Origin: CBDBKL01 sp965206675
GTDB taxonomy: Bacteria; Bdellovibrionota; Bdellovibrionia; Bdellovibrionales; JAKFYE01
Direction: 5' to 3'
NCBI GenBank assembly: GCA_965206675.1
Contig: CBDBKL010000006.1
Coordinates: 124,001 to 188,000 of the forward strand
Length of the DNA stretch: 64,000 nt
Shown here: piece after piece, positions 26,305 through 34,459 of the stretch
Position numbering within the stretch: position 1 is the stretch's first letter
Layout: each line of letters begins with the position of its first letter
Notes under the pieces: model-generated
What the model was told of the DNA's origin: nothing
Seen by the model: the letters and a program-made list of their open reading frames with translations, nothing else
Databases searched by the model: none
Translations under genes and position numbers: made by a program

Positions 26305-26330
26305 TAAACTACGTAAATTAGCGTAGTTTA
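26305..26330. promoter_or_regulatory. Inverted repeat operator before an HTH gene
   Basis: TAAACTACG and CGTAGTTTA, 9-bp perfect arms around 8 bp, ending 12 bp before the ATG at 26343 with AAAGGA between. Fits an autoregulatory site. Confidence 0.6.
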
Positions 26331-26342
26331 TGTAAAGGAATC

Positions 26343-26654
26343 ATGGCAAATAGACATAAAGACTTTAACGAATTAGTAGCTCAAGAGTTTGAAGATTTAG
26401 GTTTCGCCCAAGCCTACATTACCAACTTGATAAATAATAAAGAACTTTCTCTTGAAGAAGCTTTAAGAGAGTCTATTAAATCAATGGGACTTCAACCTTT
26501 TGCTGAAAAAGCAAAAATATCTATTTCTTATGTTTCCGACTTTGTAAACCAACGTCGCAAGTGGAGTACTGACAACCTTATAAAATATATTGATCAGGTT
26601 TTTAAACTAAAGATTAAAATGACTATCAAGTCAAATAAAAGCAATATGGCATAA
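26343..26654 (+). CDS. HigA-like HTH antitoxin or regulator
   Basis: 103 residues with AAAGGA before the ATG. The N-terminal part (FNELVAQEFEDLGFAQAYITNLI) and the C-terminal helix-turn-helix (PFAEKAKISISYVSDFVNQRRKWS) follow the HigA/addiction-module layout. It could be the island's regulator: the palindrome just upstream is a likely self-binding site. No toxin-sized neighbour with a known toxin fold is seen. Confidence 0.6.
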   Translation: MANRHKDFNELVAQEFEDLGFAQAYITNLINNKELSLEEALRESIKSMGLQPFAEKAKISISYVSDFVNQRRKWSTDNLIKYIDQVFKLKIKMTIKSNKSNMA

Positions 26655-26663
26655 GGTAGAAAG

Positions 26664-26712
26664 TGTCCGTTATTATTTATAGTGTGTCCGGATTTGTCCG
26701 AATATCGGAAAC
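26664..26712. promoter_or_regulatory. Cluster of TGTCCG half-sites
   Basis: TGTCCG at 26664, 26685 and 26695: spacings of 21 and 10 bp, i.e. whole turns of the helix, followed by an ATCGGA. The same half-site is found at 4045-4204 and 34326-34361. Placed between the HTH gene and the small gene at 26869. Confidence 0.4.
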
Positions 26713-26868
26713 TCAATTTTGCTGTAAAAATTATGACTAGATATGCCATTGCTAATGGGCATTTTCAGGTCTGAAACAAGAAGTTCAGAAGATAAAAGTT
26801 GATTGCCAAAGAAAGATATTTTTAATACTCTATCCTTAATTTTCTGTATTAATGGGTTTGGATGCATA

Positions 26869-27135
26869 ATGCGGATAAAGAATTTAAAATACAGGGACTT
26901 ACCCTGGGATCTACAGCGACGTATAGATGCATCTGATCCCATGATGCAACCAACGAAATCACAAAATCCCACTGTTAAATATATTTTAAACGAACTCAGA
27001 GATTCAGAGCGAAAATCGCTTGCTGCTGATGCTCCTGTTTCTGCTCAAAGGAAAAGAGAGGTTATTAACGTAATTGAAGATTACCTATTAGAGAATAATA
27101 TGGACACAGGAAAACCTTTACAGCCTGAGCTTTAA
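26869..27135 (+). CDS. Small protein of unknown function in the defence island
   Basis: 88 residues if it starts at the ATG at 26869; an in-frame ATG at 26803 would prepend a hydrophobic stretch that looks like spacer. The body (YRDLPWDLQRRIDASDPMM, then SAQRKREVINVIEDYLLEN) is helical and not recognised. It sits 60 bp before the methylase-fusion frame and could be a modifier or antitoxin for it. Confidence 0.45.
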   Translation: MRIKNLKYRDLPWDLQRRIDASDPMMQPTKSQNPTVKYILNELRDSERKSLAADAPVSAQRKREVINVIEDYLLENNMDTGKPLQPEL

Positions 27136-27197
27136 CTTAGAAAATCAAATATAGTTTGAAAATCTAAAAAAACTACAACTTGAATTTGGTGAATACC

Positions 27198-27284
27198 TTG
27201 GCTAAAAAACAGAGAAATATAAAGAATAAAAATATTTCCAAACCTATTGAAATTTACAAACATAAGTCTTACAAAAGAAAAAAA
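27198..27284 (+). other. Out-of-frame N-terminus of the methylase gene
   Basis: A stop-free frame from TTG at 27198 encodes the KPIEIYKHKSYKRK segment that normally precedes N-N-P-x-V-G in this methylase group from memory. The main frame (27247 onward) takes over at the A7 run 27278-27284; with six As the two frames would join. It is a single-base homopolymer break at the 5' end of the gene. Confidence 0.5.
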
Positions 27285-30081
27285 CAATCCCCATGTTGGT
27301 ACAGTAACTTCAAAAACTGAAAGCCCAAAAGTTCAGATCAAAAAATACCAGTATGACCCACATCTTGACCCTCAACTGCAATGGGCAGGAAAAACAGAAA
27401 GACTCTCTTTTGAAGTTCCCAGCAGTTCTCTTCATGTTGATGAGAGAATTGACCCCAGAAGTATTATTGAAACTGTAAGGACGAGAAACTCTGTAGATTA
27501 TGAGCAGATGTCTCTTTTTCATGACCCTCAAAATAAAATAAGTGCAGATAAAGAGGCGGAGTTTTATAAGCATGAAAAGCTTTGGTCTAACCGCTTAATT
27601 GCGGGAGATTCCCTGCTGGTAATGAACTCCCTTTTGGAAAAAGAAGGGATGGGTGGAAAAATTCAGTGTATTTATATTGATCCTCCTTATGGGATAAAAT
27701 ATGGATCGAACTTTCAACCTTTTACAAATAAAAGAGATGTAAAAAATAAGGATGAGAACTTAACAGCAGAGCCAGAAATGCTAAAAGCATTTCGTGACAC
27801 TTGGGAACTTGGCATCCATTCTTATCTTACATACATGAGAGATCGCTTATCATTGGCAAAAGAACTTCTTACTGAAAGTGGATCTTGCTTTGTCCAAATT
27901 TCTGACGAAAACGTTCACCATGTTCGGGAAATAATGGATGAAGTTTTTGGGAAAGAAAATTTTGCAACACAAATATATTTTGCAACAACTAGTGGGTTCC
28001 AAGGAGATTCTTTAAGTCGAATAGGAGATTATCTTATCTGGTATTTTAAAAGCAAAAATCATTATAAGTACCATCAATTATTTAAAGAAAAGAAAGGGCT
28101 AGAAGCTGGAAATGACGTCTATAAACATTTAGAACTTTCCGATGGCACAAGACGACCTATGTCTAAAGAAGAAAGAAGTGGTCACAAAACTTTACCAAAG
28201 AACTCTAGAATATTTTGCTATAGTGATTTACAAAGTACAAACGCAGCAAAAGATGATACCCCTTTTGAATTTGAAGGAAAAATCTATCGTCCTAACCCTA
28301 ACAATCACTGGAAGGCAAAGTATCCAGAAGGAATGGAAAATCTAAAAAATAATAAACGTATTGGAATAGTAGGAAATAAACTTCGTTATATTCGCTTTAT
28401 TACAGATAAACCTGTCAATCCGATTTCTAATTCATGGATGGACACGAGCTTTGCTGGGTTTTCTTCAGACAAACGATATATAGTTGAAACAAATAAAAAA
28501 GTCATCCAACGATGTCTCTTAATGACAACTGATCCAGGAGATATAGTCTTTGACCCCACTTGCGGAAGTGGAACAACAGCATATGTTGCTGAACAATGGG
28601 GAAGACGTTGGATCACTTGCGATACGTCCCGAGTCTCTATTGCCCTTGCAAAGCAAAGACTAATGACAGCCAATTTTGATTATTATGAATTAAAAAATGA
28701 AAAAGAGGGTATTGATTCTGGATTTAACTATAAAACAGTTCCCCATATTACTTTAAAATCAATTGCCAATAATGATCCCCCTCAAGAAGAAACTGGATCA
28801 AATAAGGCTTTTAAGAAAGAAGTTCTTAAAAAACTTCATACTATTGGACAACCTGGCTTAGATGGTCATCATATTCATCATGTTATTGCCGTTTCTATGC
28901 TTTCAGAGGGTTGGGATTGTAAAACAGTAACTCATATCATGGGGCTTCGTGCTTTTAGCAGTCAGCTTCTTTGCGAACAAACTGTTGGAAGAGGGTTAAG
29001 GAGAACTCACCACGAATTAAATAATGAAGGAATGTTCGATCCTGAATTTGTAAGTGTTTTAGGGGTACCTTTTTCTTATCTTCCACAGGAAGAAGATAGT
29101 GAACGAATTAGAGCAGAAGCTCCAAAAAACTGTATTTTCCCAGAGGATGAAAAATCTGAATATGCCATAACATGGCCTAATGTAGAAAGGGTTGATCGTA
29201 TTTTAAAACCTGAACTTAAAATTGACTTTAAAAAAATGGAAATATTTAAAATCGATGTCTCAAGTATTCCTCGAATTAATGAAATTGCCCCCATTATTGA
29301 AAACAATCCTAGATATGAAGATATTGAAACCACTTCTCTTCAAGAGTTTTTTGAGAAAAATAATCAGCCCGACCGTATGCAAACCTTAATATTAAAAATA
29401 ACAAGTGAAGTATATGAAAAAAAAGATCCAGCATGGAAGAGCAAGATATTAAAAAAAGAAGCTATTAAACAAATATTTCAATTGGTTGAAAAATTTATTG
29501 TATCTAGCAAGTTCAAAATAATTCCTGAATATGAAAAAGAGAGGAAATCTCTAGTTGTTATGATGAAAATGAACGAGATTGTGAATAAAGTGTTTAATCT
29601 TATTCAAAGACATTCAATAGAGAAACTGTCTGTTGTTTATGGAACACCTAAATTTTCTTCAACAAGTGATGGATCGGAGTGGTGGACGAAAAAATCGACA
29701 AGTATTTTTAAAAAGACCCATATGAATTTGTGTGTTACGGACAGTGGGTGGGAGCAATCTCATGCTAGAGAACTTGATAAAAACAAATTTGTAGAGGCAT
29801 GGGTAAAAAACGATCATTTGGGCTTTGAAGTTGATTATATTGATGAGAATGGCAAGCAAAGGATTTATATTCCTGATTTTATTATAAGGCTTACAAATGG
29901 CGAGTATATTATTTTAGAAGTTAAGGGTAAAAAGAAAAAGAGAGACATTCAAAAATGGGATTTTATGGAAAATTGGTGCAAAGCTGTATCTCAAGATTTA
30001 GATCAAAAATGGCATTTCAAAATATCACAAGACTCCACCGGAGGCATGATTCATAAAATCATTGAAGATATTTATTCTTGA
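27247..30081 (+). CDS. Type III-like methylase fused to the rear half of its Res subunit
   Basis: 944 residues. Residues 110-500 are a beta-class N6-adenine methylase: DPPYGI (145-150) and FDPTCGSGTT (435-444), ending in the family's usual YKTVPHITLKSIANN. At about residue 510 the sequence changes to the rear part of a Res/superfamily-2 helicase: VSMLSEGWD (motif V region, 549-557) and QTVGRGLRR (motif VI, 578-586), then a C-terminal PD-(D/E)XK nuclease (IPDFII with Asp877; EVKGK with Glu891 and Lys893). Walker A and the DExx box of the helicase are missing. In normal loci methylase and Res are separate full genes, so about the first half of Res appears deleted in frame. The N-terminus is also frame-shifted. 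Confidence 0.8.
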   Translation: MKFTNISLTKEKNNPHVGTVTSKTESPKVQIKKYQYDPHLDPQLQWAGKTERLSFEVPSSSLHVDERIDPRSIIETVRTRNSVDYEQMSLFHDPQNKISADKEAEFYKHEKLWSNRLIAGDSLLVMNSLLEKEGMGGKIQCIYIDPPYGIKYGSNFQPFTNKRDVKNKDENLTAEPEMLKAFRDTWELGIHSYLTYMRDRLSLAKELLTESGSCFVQISDENVHHVREIMDEVFGKENFATQIYFATTSGFQGDSLSRIGDYLIWYFKSKNHYKYHQLFKEKKGLEAGNDVYKHLELSDGTRRPMSKEERSGHKTLPKNSRIFCYSDLQSTNAAKDDTPFEFEGKIYRPNPNNHWKAKYPEGMENLKNNKRIGIVGNKLRYIRFITDKPVNPISNSWMDTSFAGFSSDKRYIVETNKKVIQRCLLMTTDPGDIVFDPTCGSGTTAYVAEQWGRRWITCDTSRVSIALAKQRLMTANFDYYELKNEKEGIDSGFNYKTVPHITLKSIANNDPPQEETGSNKAFKKEVLKKLHTIGQPGLDGHHIHHVIAVSMLSEGWDCKTVTHIMGLRAFSSQLLCEQTVGRGLRRTHHELNNEGMFDPEFVSVLGVPFSYLPQEEDSERIRAEAPKNCIFPEDEKSEYAITWPNVERVDRILKPELKIDFKKMEIFKIDVSSIPRINEIAPIIENNPRYEDIETTSLQEFFEKNNQPDRMQTLILKITSEVYEKKDPAWKSKILKKEAIKQIFQLVEKFIVSSKFKIIPEYEKERKSLVVMMKMNEIVNKVFNLIQRHSIEKLSVVYGTPKFSSTSDGSEWWTKKSTSIFKKTHMNLCVTDSGWEQSHARELDKNKFVEAWVKNDHLGFEVDYIDENGKQRIYIPDFIIRLTNGEYIILEVKGKKKKRDIQKWDFMENWCKAVSQDLDQKWHFKISQDSTGGMIHKIIEDIYS

Positions 30082-30114
30082 AATAATAAATTTAGAAAGT
30101 CAATTATTTTGATA

Positions 30115-30912
30115 TTAAAAGAGTTTTGTTAATAATATTAATATTATTGCTAACAGCATCAGGAAGCAAATAAATATGGGTATATATTTTTCTGTAGTAG
30201 TAAATGATTTATATTTTTCAGGCCTCGTTCCTTTTCCAAGCGCAATCCATTCAGCATAATATATTTGAGCTCCAAACTCTTTTTCCAATCGCAAAAGAAC
30301 ATCAAATTTTGCCTTGTTAAGTTTTCCATAATTATCAATCAAATTATGCCAAGGATGACACAAAAGCATGGTAAATATTAGACAAAATTGTGTTTGTAGT
30401 GAATGAATTTCAATAATATCTTCTTTTGTCAAAATAATAGCAACTGTAAACAGACTGCCGATCGCTGTGATGAAAAATGAATTTGTCCTTTGCCTTCTCT
30501 GAATCAAGCTTTCTGATGACTCATTCATTATTTTATATAAATTGAAAAAATCATTACTATTAGATGAAAAACACTTATCAAACTCATCTTCAAAATTATA
30601 TAATGAGATTAATTTTTGAATTAAAATCTTATGATCATCAGTCTCATCTACATAAAAAATTTTTTTTCTTCCACTTCTCGCAATTTCAATTTCCCAATTA
30701 GCATTTTTTGAATTATTGCAGTCAGATTTGTTAAAAACAATAACCGCTTCTGCTTTATCTATCTCATTTAACGCTTTTTGTCTCCAACTATCATTTCCAT
30801 AACTATCCAAGAAAGAGAACTTTAGCTTGAACGATAATTTACCTTCAATTTGTTTCAATTGCTTTTTTACAAGTTTTCTATCTTTGAATCTATGTATGAC
30901 AAACAATCTCAT
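30115..30912 (-). CDS. TIR-like domain fused to a three-helix membrane domain
   Basis: 265 residues. Residues 1-100 read as a TIR-like fold: FVIHRFKDRKLVKK, the AEAVIVFNKSD strand, and ANWEIEIARS with candidate Glu74/Glu76. After a linker come membrane helices at about 144-162, 171-188 and 244-264; the stretch between the last two (PWHNLIDNYGKLNKAKFDVL, then EWIALGKG) recalls the RipA-family octameric membrane domain. It is 56 bp downstream of a ThsB-like TIR gene on the same strand, so the two form a probable operon: signal maker first, membrane effector second. Function is inferred from Thoeris-type systems. Confidence 0.65.
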   Translation of the reverse strand: MRLFVIHRFKDRKLVKKQLKQIEGKLSFKLKFSFLDSYGNDSWRQKALNEIDKAEAVIVFNKSDCNNSKNANWEIEIARSGRKKIFYVDETDDHKILIQKLISLYNFEDEFDKCFSSNSNDFFNLYKIMNESSESLIQRRQRTNSFFITAIGSLFTVAIILTKEDIIEIHSLQTQFCLIFTMLLCHPWHNLIDNYGKLNKAKFDVLLRLEKEFGAQIYYAEWIALGKGTRPEKYKSFTTTEKYIPIFICFLMLLAIILILLTKLF

Positions 30913-30968
30913 CTCTAGATCTCTTCTGCTCCCTCGATCTACTTTACAAGCATTTAACAGAAAATGAG

Positions 30969-31361
30969 CTATCGAGCCCCACCAACTAGCTTTTTAAGAA
31001 TATCCCAAGTCCATTGGTAAATCTTATCTGAATCAGGTGCTGCTTGAGGACGATGGCATATTTTATCAGAGTATGCAGCCAATAAAAAATATGGCATTCC
31101 TTTTTCTTTTGCTATTTTAAACTCATCATTTACACCAGATGCATTATGAGTCTGTGTTCCACAAAGAAAAATTACCAAATCAATATTATTCATACGATTT
31201 CGCACTTTTTCTTCCCAATCTCCAACAAGATGTTTCTTAACTGAAGAATCTTTAAAATCAAATGGGCTATCTGGGTATTTTGCCTGGCCCGCAAGCATTT
31301 CTTTTACCCCCTGGTCATGATCGATATCAAAACTTATAAATACCCTCTTCTTCATTATCAT
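30969..31361 (-). CDS. ThsB-like TIR-domain protein
   Basis: 130 residues from the ATG at 31361, which has TTGGAGGT before it; an in-frame TTG at 31376 overlaps that site. The opening (KRVFISFDIDHDQGVKEMLAGQ) and the middle (SVKKHLVGDWEEKVRNRM, IDLVIFLCGTQTH, GVNDEFKIAKEKGMPYFLL) match the ThsB/DUF1863 type of TIR protein, with Glu in VNDEF as the likely catalytic residue. ThsB proteins sense phage and make a cyclic ADP-ribose-type signal that activates a partner. The usual ThsA partner is absent; the TIR-like membrane protein downstream is the candidate effector. Confidence 0.75.
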   Translation of the reverse strand: MIMKKRVFISFDIDHDQGVKEMLAGQAKYPDSPFDFKDSSVKKHLVGDWEEKVRNRMNNIDLVIFLCGTQTHNASGVNDEFKIAKEKGMPYFLLAAYSDKICHRPQAAPDSDKIYQWTWDILKKLVGGAR

Positions 31362-31773
31362 ACTTTTTACCTCCAATTAATTAGTGAATCTGAATTAAAG
31401 ATGTTAAATCATATCAATTTTTTGATAATTTGAAAAAATATAAACTATATAACGAATCATTTTGCGATAATCGTTTAAAAAAATTTTTAATCTACATAAC
31501 ACTCCCATCCACCAATTTTTTAGATAAAACCTAAATAACTATTTAACCTCAAACCCAAATCCCCCCCCACAAAACCTCGACAATCGTATCATTCAAGCCA
31601 TCCCAAAGTCCAAATTCAAAAGCTCACGTTTGTAAAACGATGAATTTTTAGATTTCATAGAGTTTTGTATTTTCGAAAAATACACCAAAACAAATAAATA
31701 AATGACCTCGAAAGATCTTCACTACGAAGGTTCAAGTGAGTCGTTTTAGAAAAAACAATAGAAAGAGGGACAA
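31362..31773. other. AT-rich spacer, right edge of the defence island
   Basis: No gene or RNA seen. Contains a run of nine C at 31561-31569 and a stretch of poly-A/T. Composition of the next gene (C-rich codons) differs from the island, so the island's right edge probably lies here. Confidence 0.4.
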
Positions 31774-33387
31774 ATGCAAGCGATCAACCGGAACTTACTA
31801 AAAACTCTCACCTTCCTACTTATCTTTTCTCTTTCACTACAACCTAAAACAATATCCGCACAACACTCACCCACCCCACACATAACCGCACTTGAAATTC
31901 ACTCCTTAATCCAACACGGAGAAATAAACCCTGTCATCCTATCCATCCATCAGAAAGACATAGATCCAAACATGAAAATCGGCCCTAGCGGTGAATCCCT
32001 TCTCCATATCGCTACACAATTTGGAAGATTCGAACTGGTCAAATTTTTACTCCGATCAGGCGCAGAAGTGAATATCAGAGATAACGTTCAAAGAACTCCC
32101 CTACACATCGTCTCCTTTCTTACAAAAGAAAACGCTGAAAGGATTTTAAGTCTCTTACTCGAACATCGAGCTGACGTCGACGTCAGAGACTCTAACGGCA
32201 GAACTCCCCTCGACCGTGCAGCCTCAGTTAGAAAAACAGAAAACCTCGCTCGCCTATTACTAGAAGCCAACGCCGACGTCGACCCTAAAGATAATCAAGA
32301 ACGCACCCCCCTTCGCCGAACAGCCATCAGAACACAATCCGAAGAAGGATCTGCACGTGTACTCCTCGAATATGATGCCGATGTCAATGCCAGAAGTGGC
32401 GAACAAACACACCTCAAAGAAGCCGTAGAAAAATCCAATAGACCCATGACAAACCTACTCCTCGTAAGAGGTGCCAACCCCAACATAGCATTCACCACAG
32501 ACACTACACCTCTACACTCTGCCATCTCTAACCTTGATATGACATCAGCCACTTGGCTAGTCGCTCATGGAGCCACCTTCACTCAAGTTAATGATTACTT
32601 TGTACGCTGGATTGATTCCTCCCCCCTTGATGCTCAATCTTTAAAAAGATATAAAAACGCACTTAAAAAACTTTTTGAACAAGCAGAAACTCTGCAAAAC
32701 AGAGTGGCCCAAGCCAAACACACAATGACCTCCTCTGCCTTACAATCAAACCCCTCAATAGAAAATGCCGACCTAGGAAGACTTCTCACACTCCATGACG
32801 AACGCAGCACACAGATTCGTAACTCTATAGGAGACACCCTTTTACACGAAGCCGCTCGTAGAGGAGATTTTAAAACCGTACAACGACTATTAGAAAAAGA
32901 TGCTGACGTTAACGCTCAAAATATTTTCGGAGAATCACCCCTGTCTGAAGCCCTCCGTGTCCGAAACCTAGACATGGCAAAATTCCTATACGCAAACGGT
33001 GCCGATATCTATCAATGGAACTACCTCGGAGATACCCTCTTACATCAAGTGATTCGCCGAGGACAAAGAGAAGATCTCATCTTAGCACAATGGCTCGTTA
33101 CAGAAGGAGCAGACATCAATGCACAAAACCTTTTCGGAGACACCCCCACACATGAAGCCGCATTTGATGGAAAAGTACAGGTGATAAACTTCCTAATTAG
33201 AAATGGAGCTAAAAAAGATATTGAAAACCACCTGCAACTCACACCCGTTCAAATGGTTGACCCTCGACCCGCACTGAAGCTACAAGCCCTAAATGATTGG
33301 CCAAATACAAGAGCACTCAGAGAGGGAGCCAAAACAAAAAGAGTTCTCTCATTGCTAGAGCCCGATACCGTAAACTGTAACTACTAA
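31774..33387 (+). CDS. Exported ankyrin-repeat protein
   Basis: 537 residues with an AGAGGG site before the ATG and a signal peptide at about 1-29 (TLTFLLIFSLSLQ...SAQ). About ten ankyrin repeats in two groups, residues 60-270 and 345-500, e.g. GESLLHIATQFGRFELVKFL and GDTLLHEAARRGDFKTVQRL, separated by a 60-residue helical linker. Ankyrin repeats bind proteins; exported ones in host-associated bacteria are often effectors, which is inference here. Codon use is richer in C than in the genes on either side. Confidence 0.85.
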   Translation: MQAINRNLLKTLTFLLIFSLSLQPKTISAQHSPTPHITALEIHSLIQHGEINPVILSIHQKDIDPNMKIGPSGESLLHIATQFGRFELVKFLLRSGAEVNIRDNVQRTPLHIVSFLTKENAERILSLLLEHRADVDVRDSNGRTPLDRAASVRKTENLARLLLEANADVDPKDNQERTPLRRTAIRTQSEEGSARVLLEYDADVNARSGEQTHLKEAVEKSNRPMTNLLLVRGANPNIAFTTDTTPLHSAISNLDMTSATWLVAHGATFTQVNDYFVRWIDSSPLDAQSLKRYKNALKKLFEQAETLQNRVAQAKHTMTSSALQSNPSIENADLGRLLTLHDERSTQIRNSIGDTLLHEAARRGDFKTVQRLLEKDADVNAQNIFGESPLSEALRVRNLDMAKFLYANGADIYQWNYLGDTLLHQVIRRGQREDLILAQWLVTEGADINAQNLFGDTPTHEAAFDGKVQVINFLIRNGAKKDIENHLQLTPVQMVDPRPALKLQALNDWPNTRALREGAKTKRVLSLLEPDTVNCNY

Positions 33388-33468
33388 TGAAAGCTCTGCT
33401 CTACCGATGTGTCCAATTCCTGAGAATTTCTCTTTTTTATTAAAAAATCAATATTTTCAATAACTTGT

Positions 33469-33493
33469 AGTTATCCGGAAATTCCGGATAACT
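33469..33493. repeat. Perfect 25-bp palindrome
   Basis: AGTTATCCGGAA-A-TTCCGGATAACT: 12-bp arms around one base. No U-run follows, so an operator or protein-binding dyad is more likely than a terminator. Confidence 0.65.
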
Positions 33494-33537
33494 GCCGATC
33501 TGCATAGACCTGCCCACTAACTCAAATCACCAAAAAG

Positions 33538-33598
33538 CCCCTGGAAGTTTTATACAAATTAAAAGTTGAACTTTTAATTTGTATAAAACAGAAAGGGG
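33538..33598. repeat. 61-bp near-perfect palindrome with 21-bp arms
   Basis: Arms 33547-33567 and 33569-33589 are exact complements around a single G; CCCCT (33538) and AGGGG (33594) extend the stem after short mismatches. Could form a cruciform, a very stable hairpin or a bidirectional terminator for the convergent genes on each side. Confidence 0.7.
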
Positions 33599-33653
33599 TC
33601 ATCAAAAAGAAATTTGCTAAAAGAGCTAATCTATATAGAAGAAGACTGCTTGT

Positions 33654-34187
33654 TTACTCACAACCTAATGTTGCATATTTATAACCATGACGAGGCTCTG
33701 AACGAAGAATAAGTTCAAAACCCAGATCAATCTCAATAGCTTCAGAAAATAAATAAGCACACTTCCCGTCAACGATTTGAGGAACTTTGCTTGTTTGTCT
33801 AAAAAGACTATAGGTTGCCGGAACAAAACCAAACCGTGACCATGCAACTTCAAAAACAGAATCTAATTTCTCTATATCGCAGCCATCAACAGTAACAGGC
33901 TGCCAACCAAATTTTAACTCTCTTCCAAACTCTTCATTATCAGAAGCGATAGGCTTACTATTTCGAAGAACCATAACATCCTGATGAATAAAATCACTGC
34001 CCCTCCCTGTATAAAGAGGGTAGATAACACAAGTCAGATTAGGTACGGGTTCAGGAAAAGCTGTAAACAAGCTCACCTGCGTTTCAAAACTTATCCGAGT
34101 CATCTCAAAATCATCTTCAAAAAAGGCGTTCCCAGCAATAGCATGTATGAAAACACAAAGGATAGTTACAATTGAAAAATACCTCAT
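33654..34187 (-). CDS. Secreted protein of unknown function
   Basis: 177 residues from the ATG at 34187, placed after GGAGGG; the longer in-frame reading from 34247 would hide the signal peptide (MRYFSIVTILCVFIHAIAG). The mature protein has four Cys residues that could form disulfides (TCVIYP, DGCDIE, GKCAYL, LGCE). No family recognised. Monocistronic; convergent with the ankyrin gene. Confidence 0.6.
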   Translation of the reverse strand: MRYFSIVTILCVFIHAIAGNAFFEDDFEMTRISFETQVSLFTAFPEPVPNLTCVIYPLYTGRGSDFIHQDVMVLRNSKPIASDNEEFGRELKFGWQPVTVDGCDIEKLDSVFEVAWSRFGFVPATYSLFRQTSKVPQIVDGKCAYLFSEAIEIDLGFELILRSEPRHGYKYATLGCE

Positions 34188-34325
34188 AACCCAACCCTCC
34201 ACACCTGATAATCTACTTTCAAAAAAGAATCTAAGCAATACCATCATGAAAAAATAGAGAATATAAGAAAGAGAAGATTCATGACCAACTAAGTTATTTT
34301 GAATCTTCTCTAATAAGAACTCACA

Positions 34326-34361
34326 TGTCCGATTTCTTTTTCTTTTCTGTCCGGATATCGG
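34326..34361. promoter_or_regulatory. TGTCCG half-sites upstream of the Rpn-type gene
   Basis: TGTCCG at 34326 and TGTCCGGATATCGG at 34348-34361 (spacing 22 bp). Same half-site as at 4045-4204 and 26664-26700; may be a shared operator. Confidence 0.35.
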
Positions 34362-34459
34362 CCATTTTTTTCTGAAAAGCCATTTCTTAAGCTCTTAGGT
34401 TGTGCACGGGTTTTGCCTTTACCTGAATCTCAAAAAACCAAAACAGATATGGAGAAAAA

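Noticed and set aside
28142..28345. Separate small gene inside the methylase
   Set aside because: Overlaps the methylase domain in another frame with no ribosome site.
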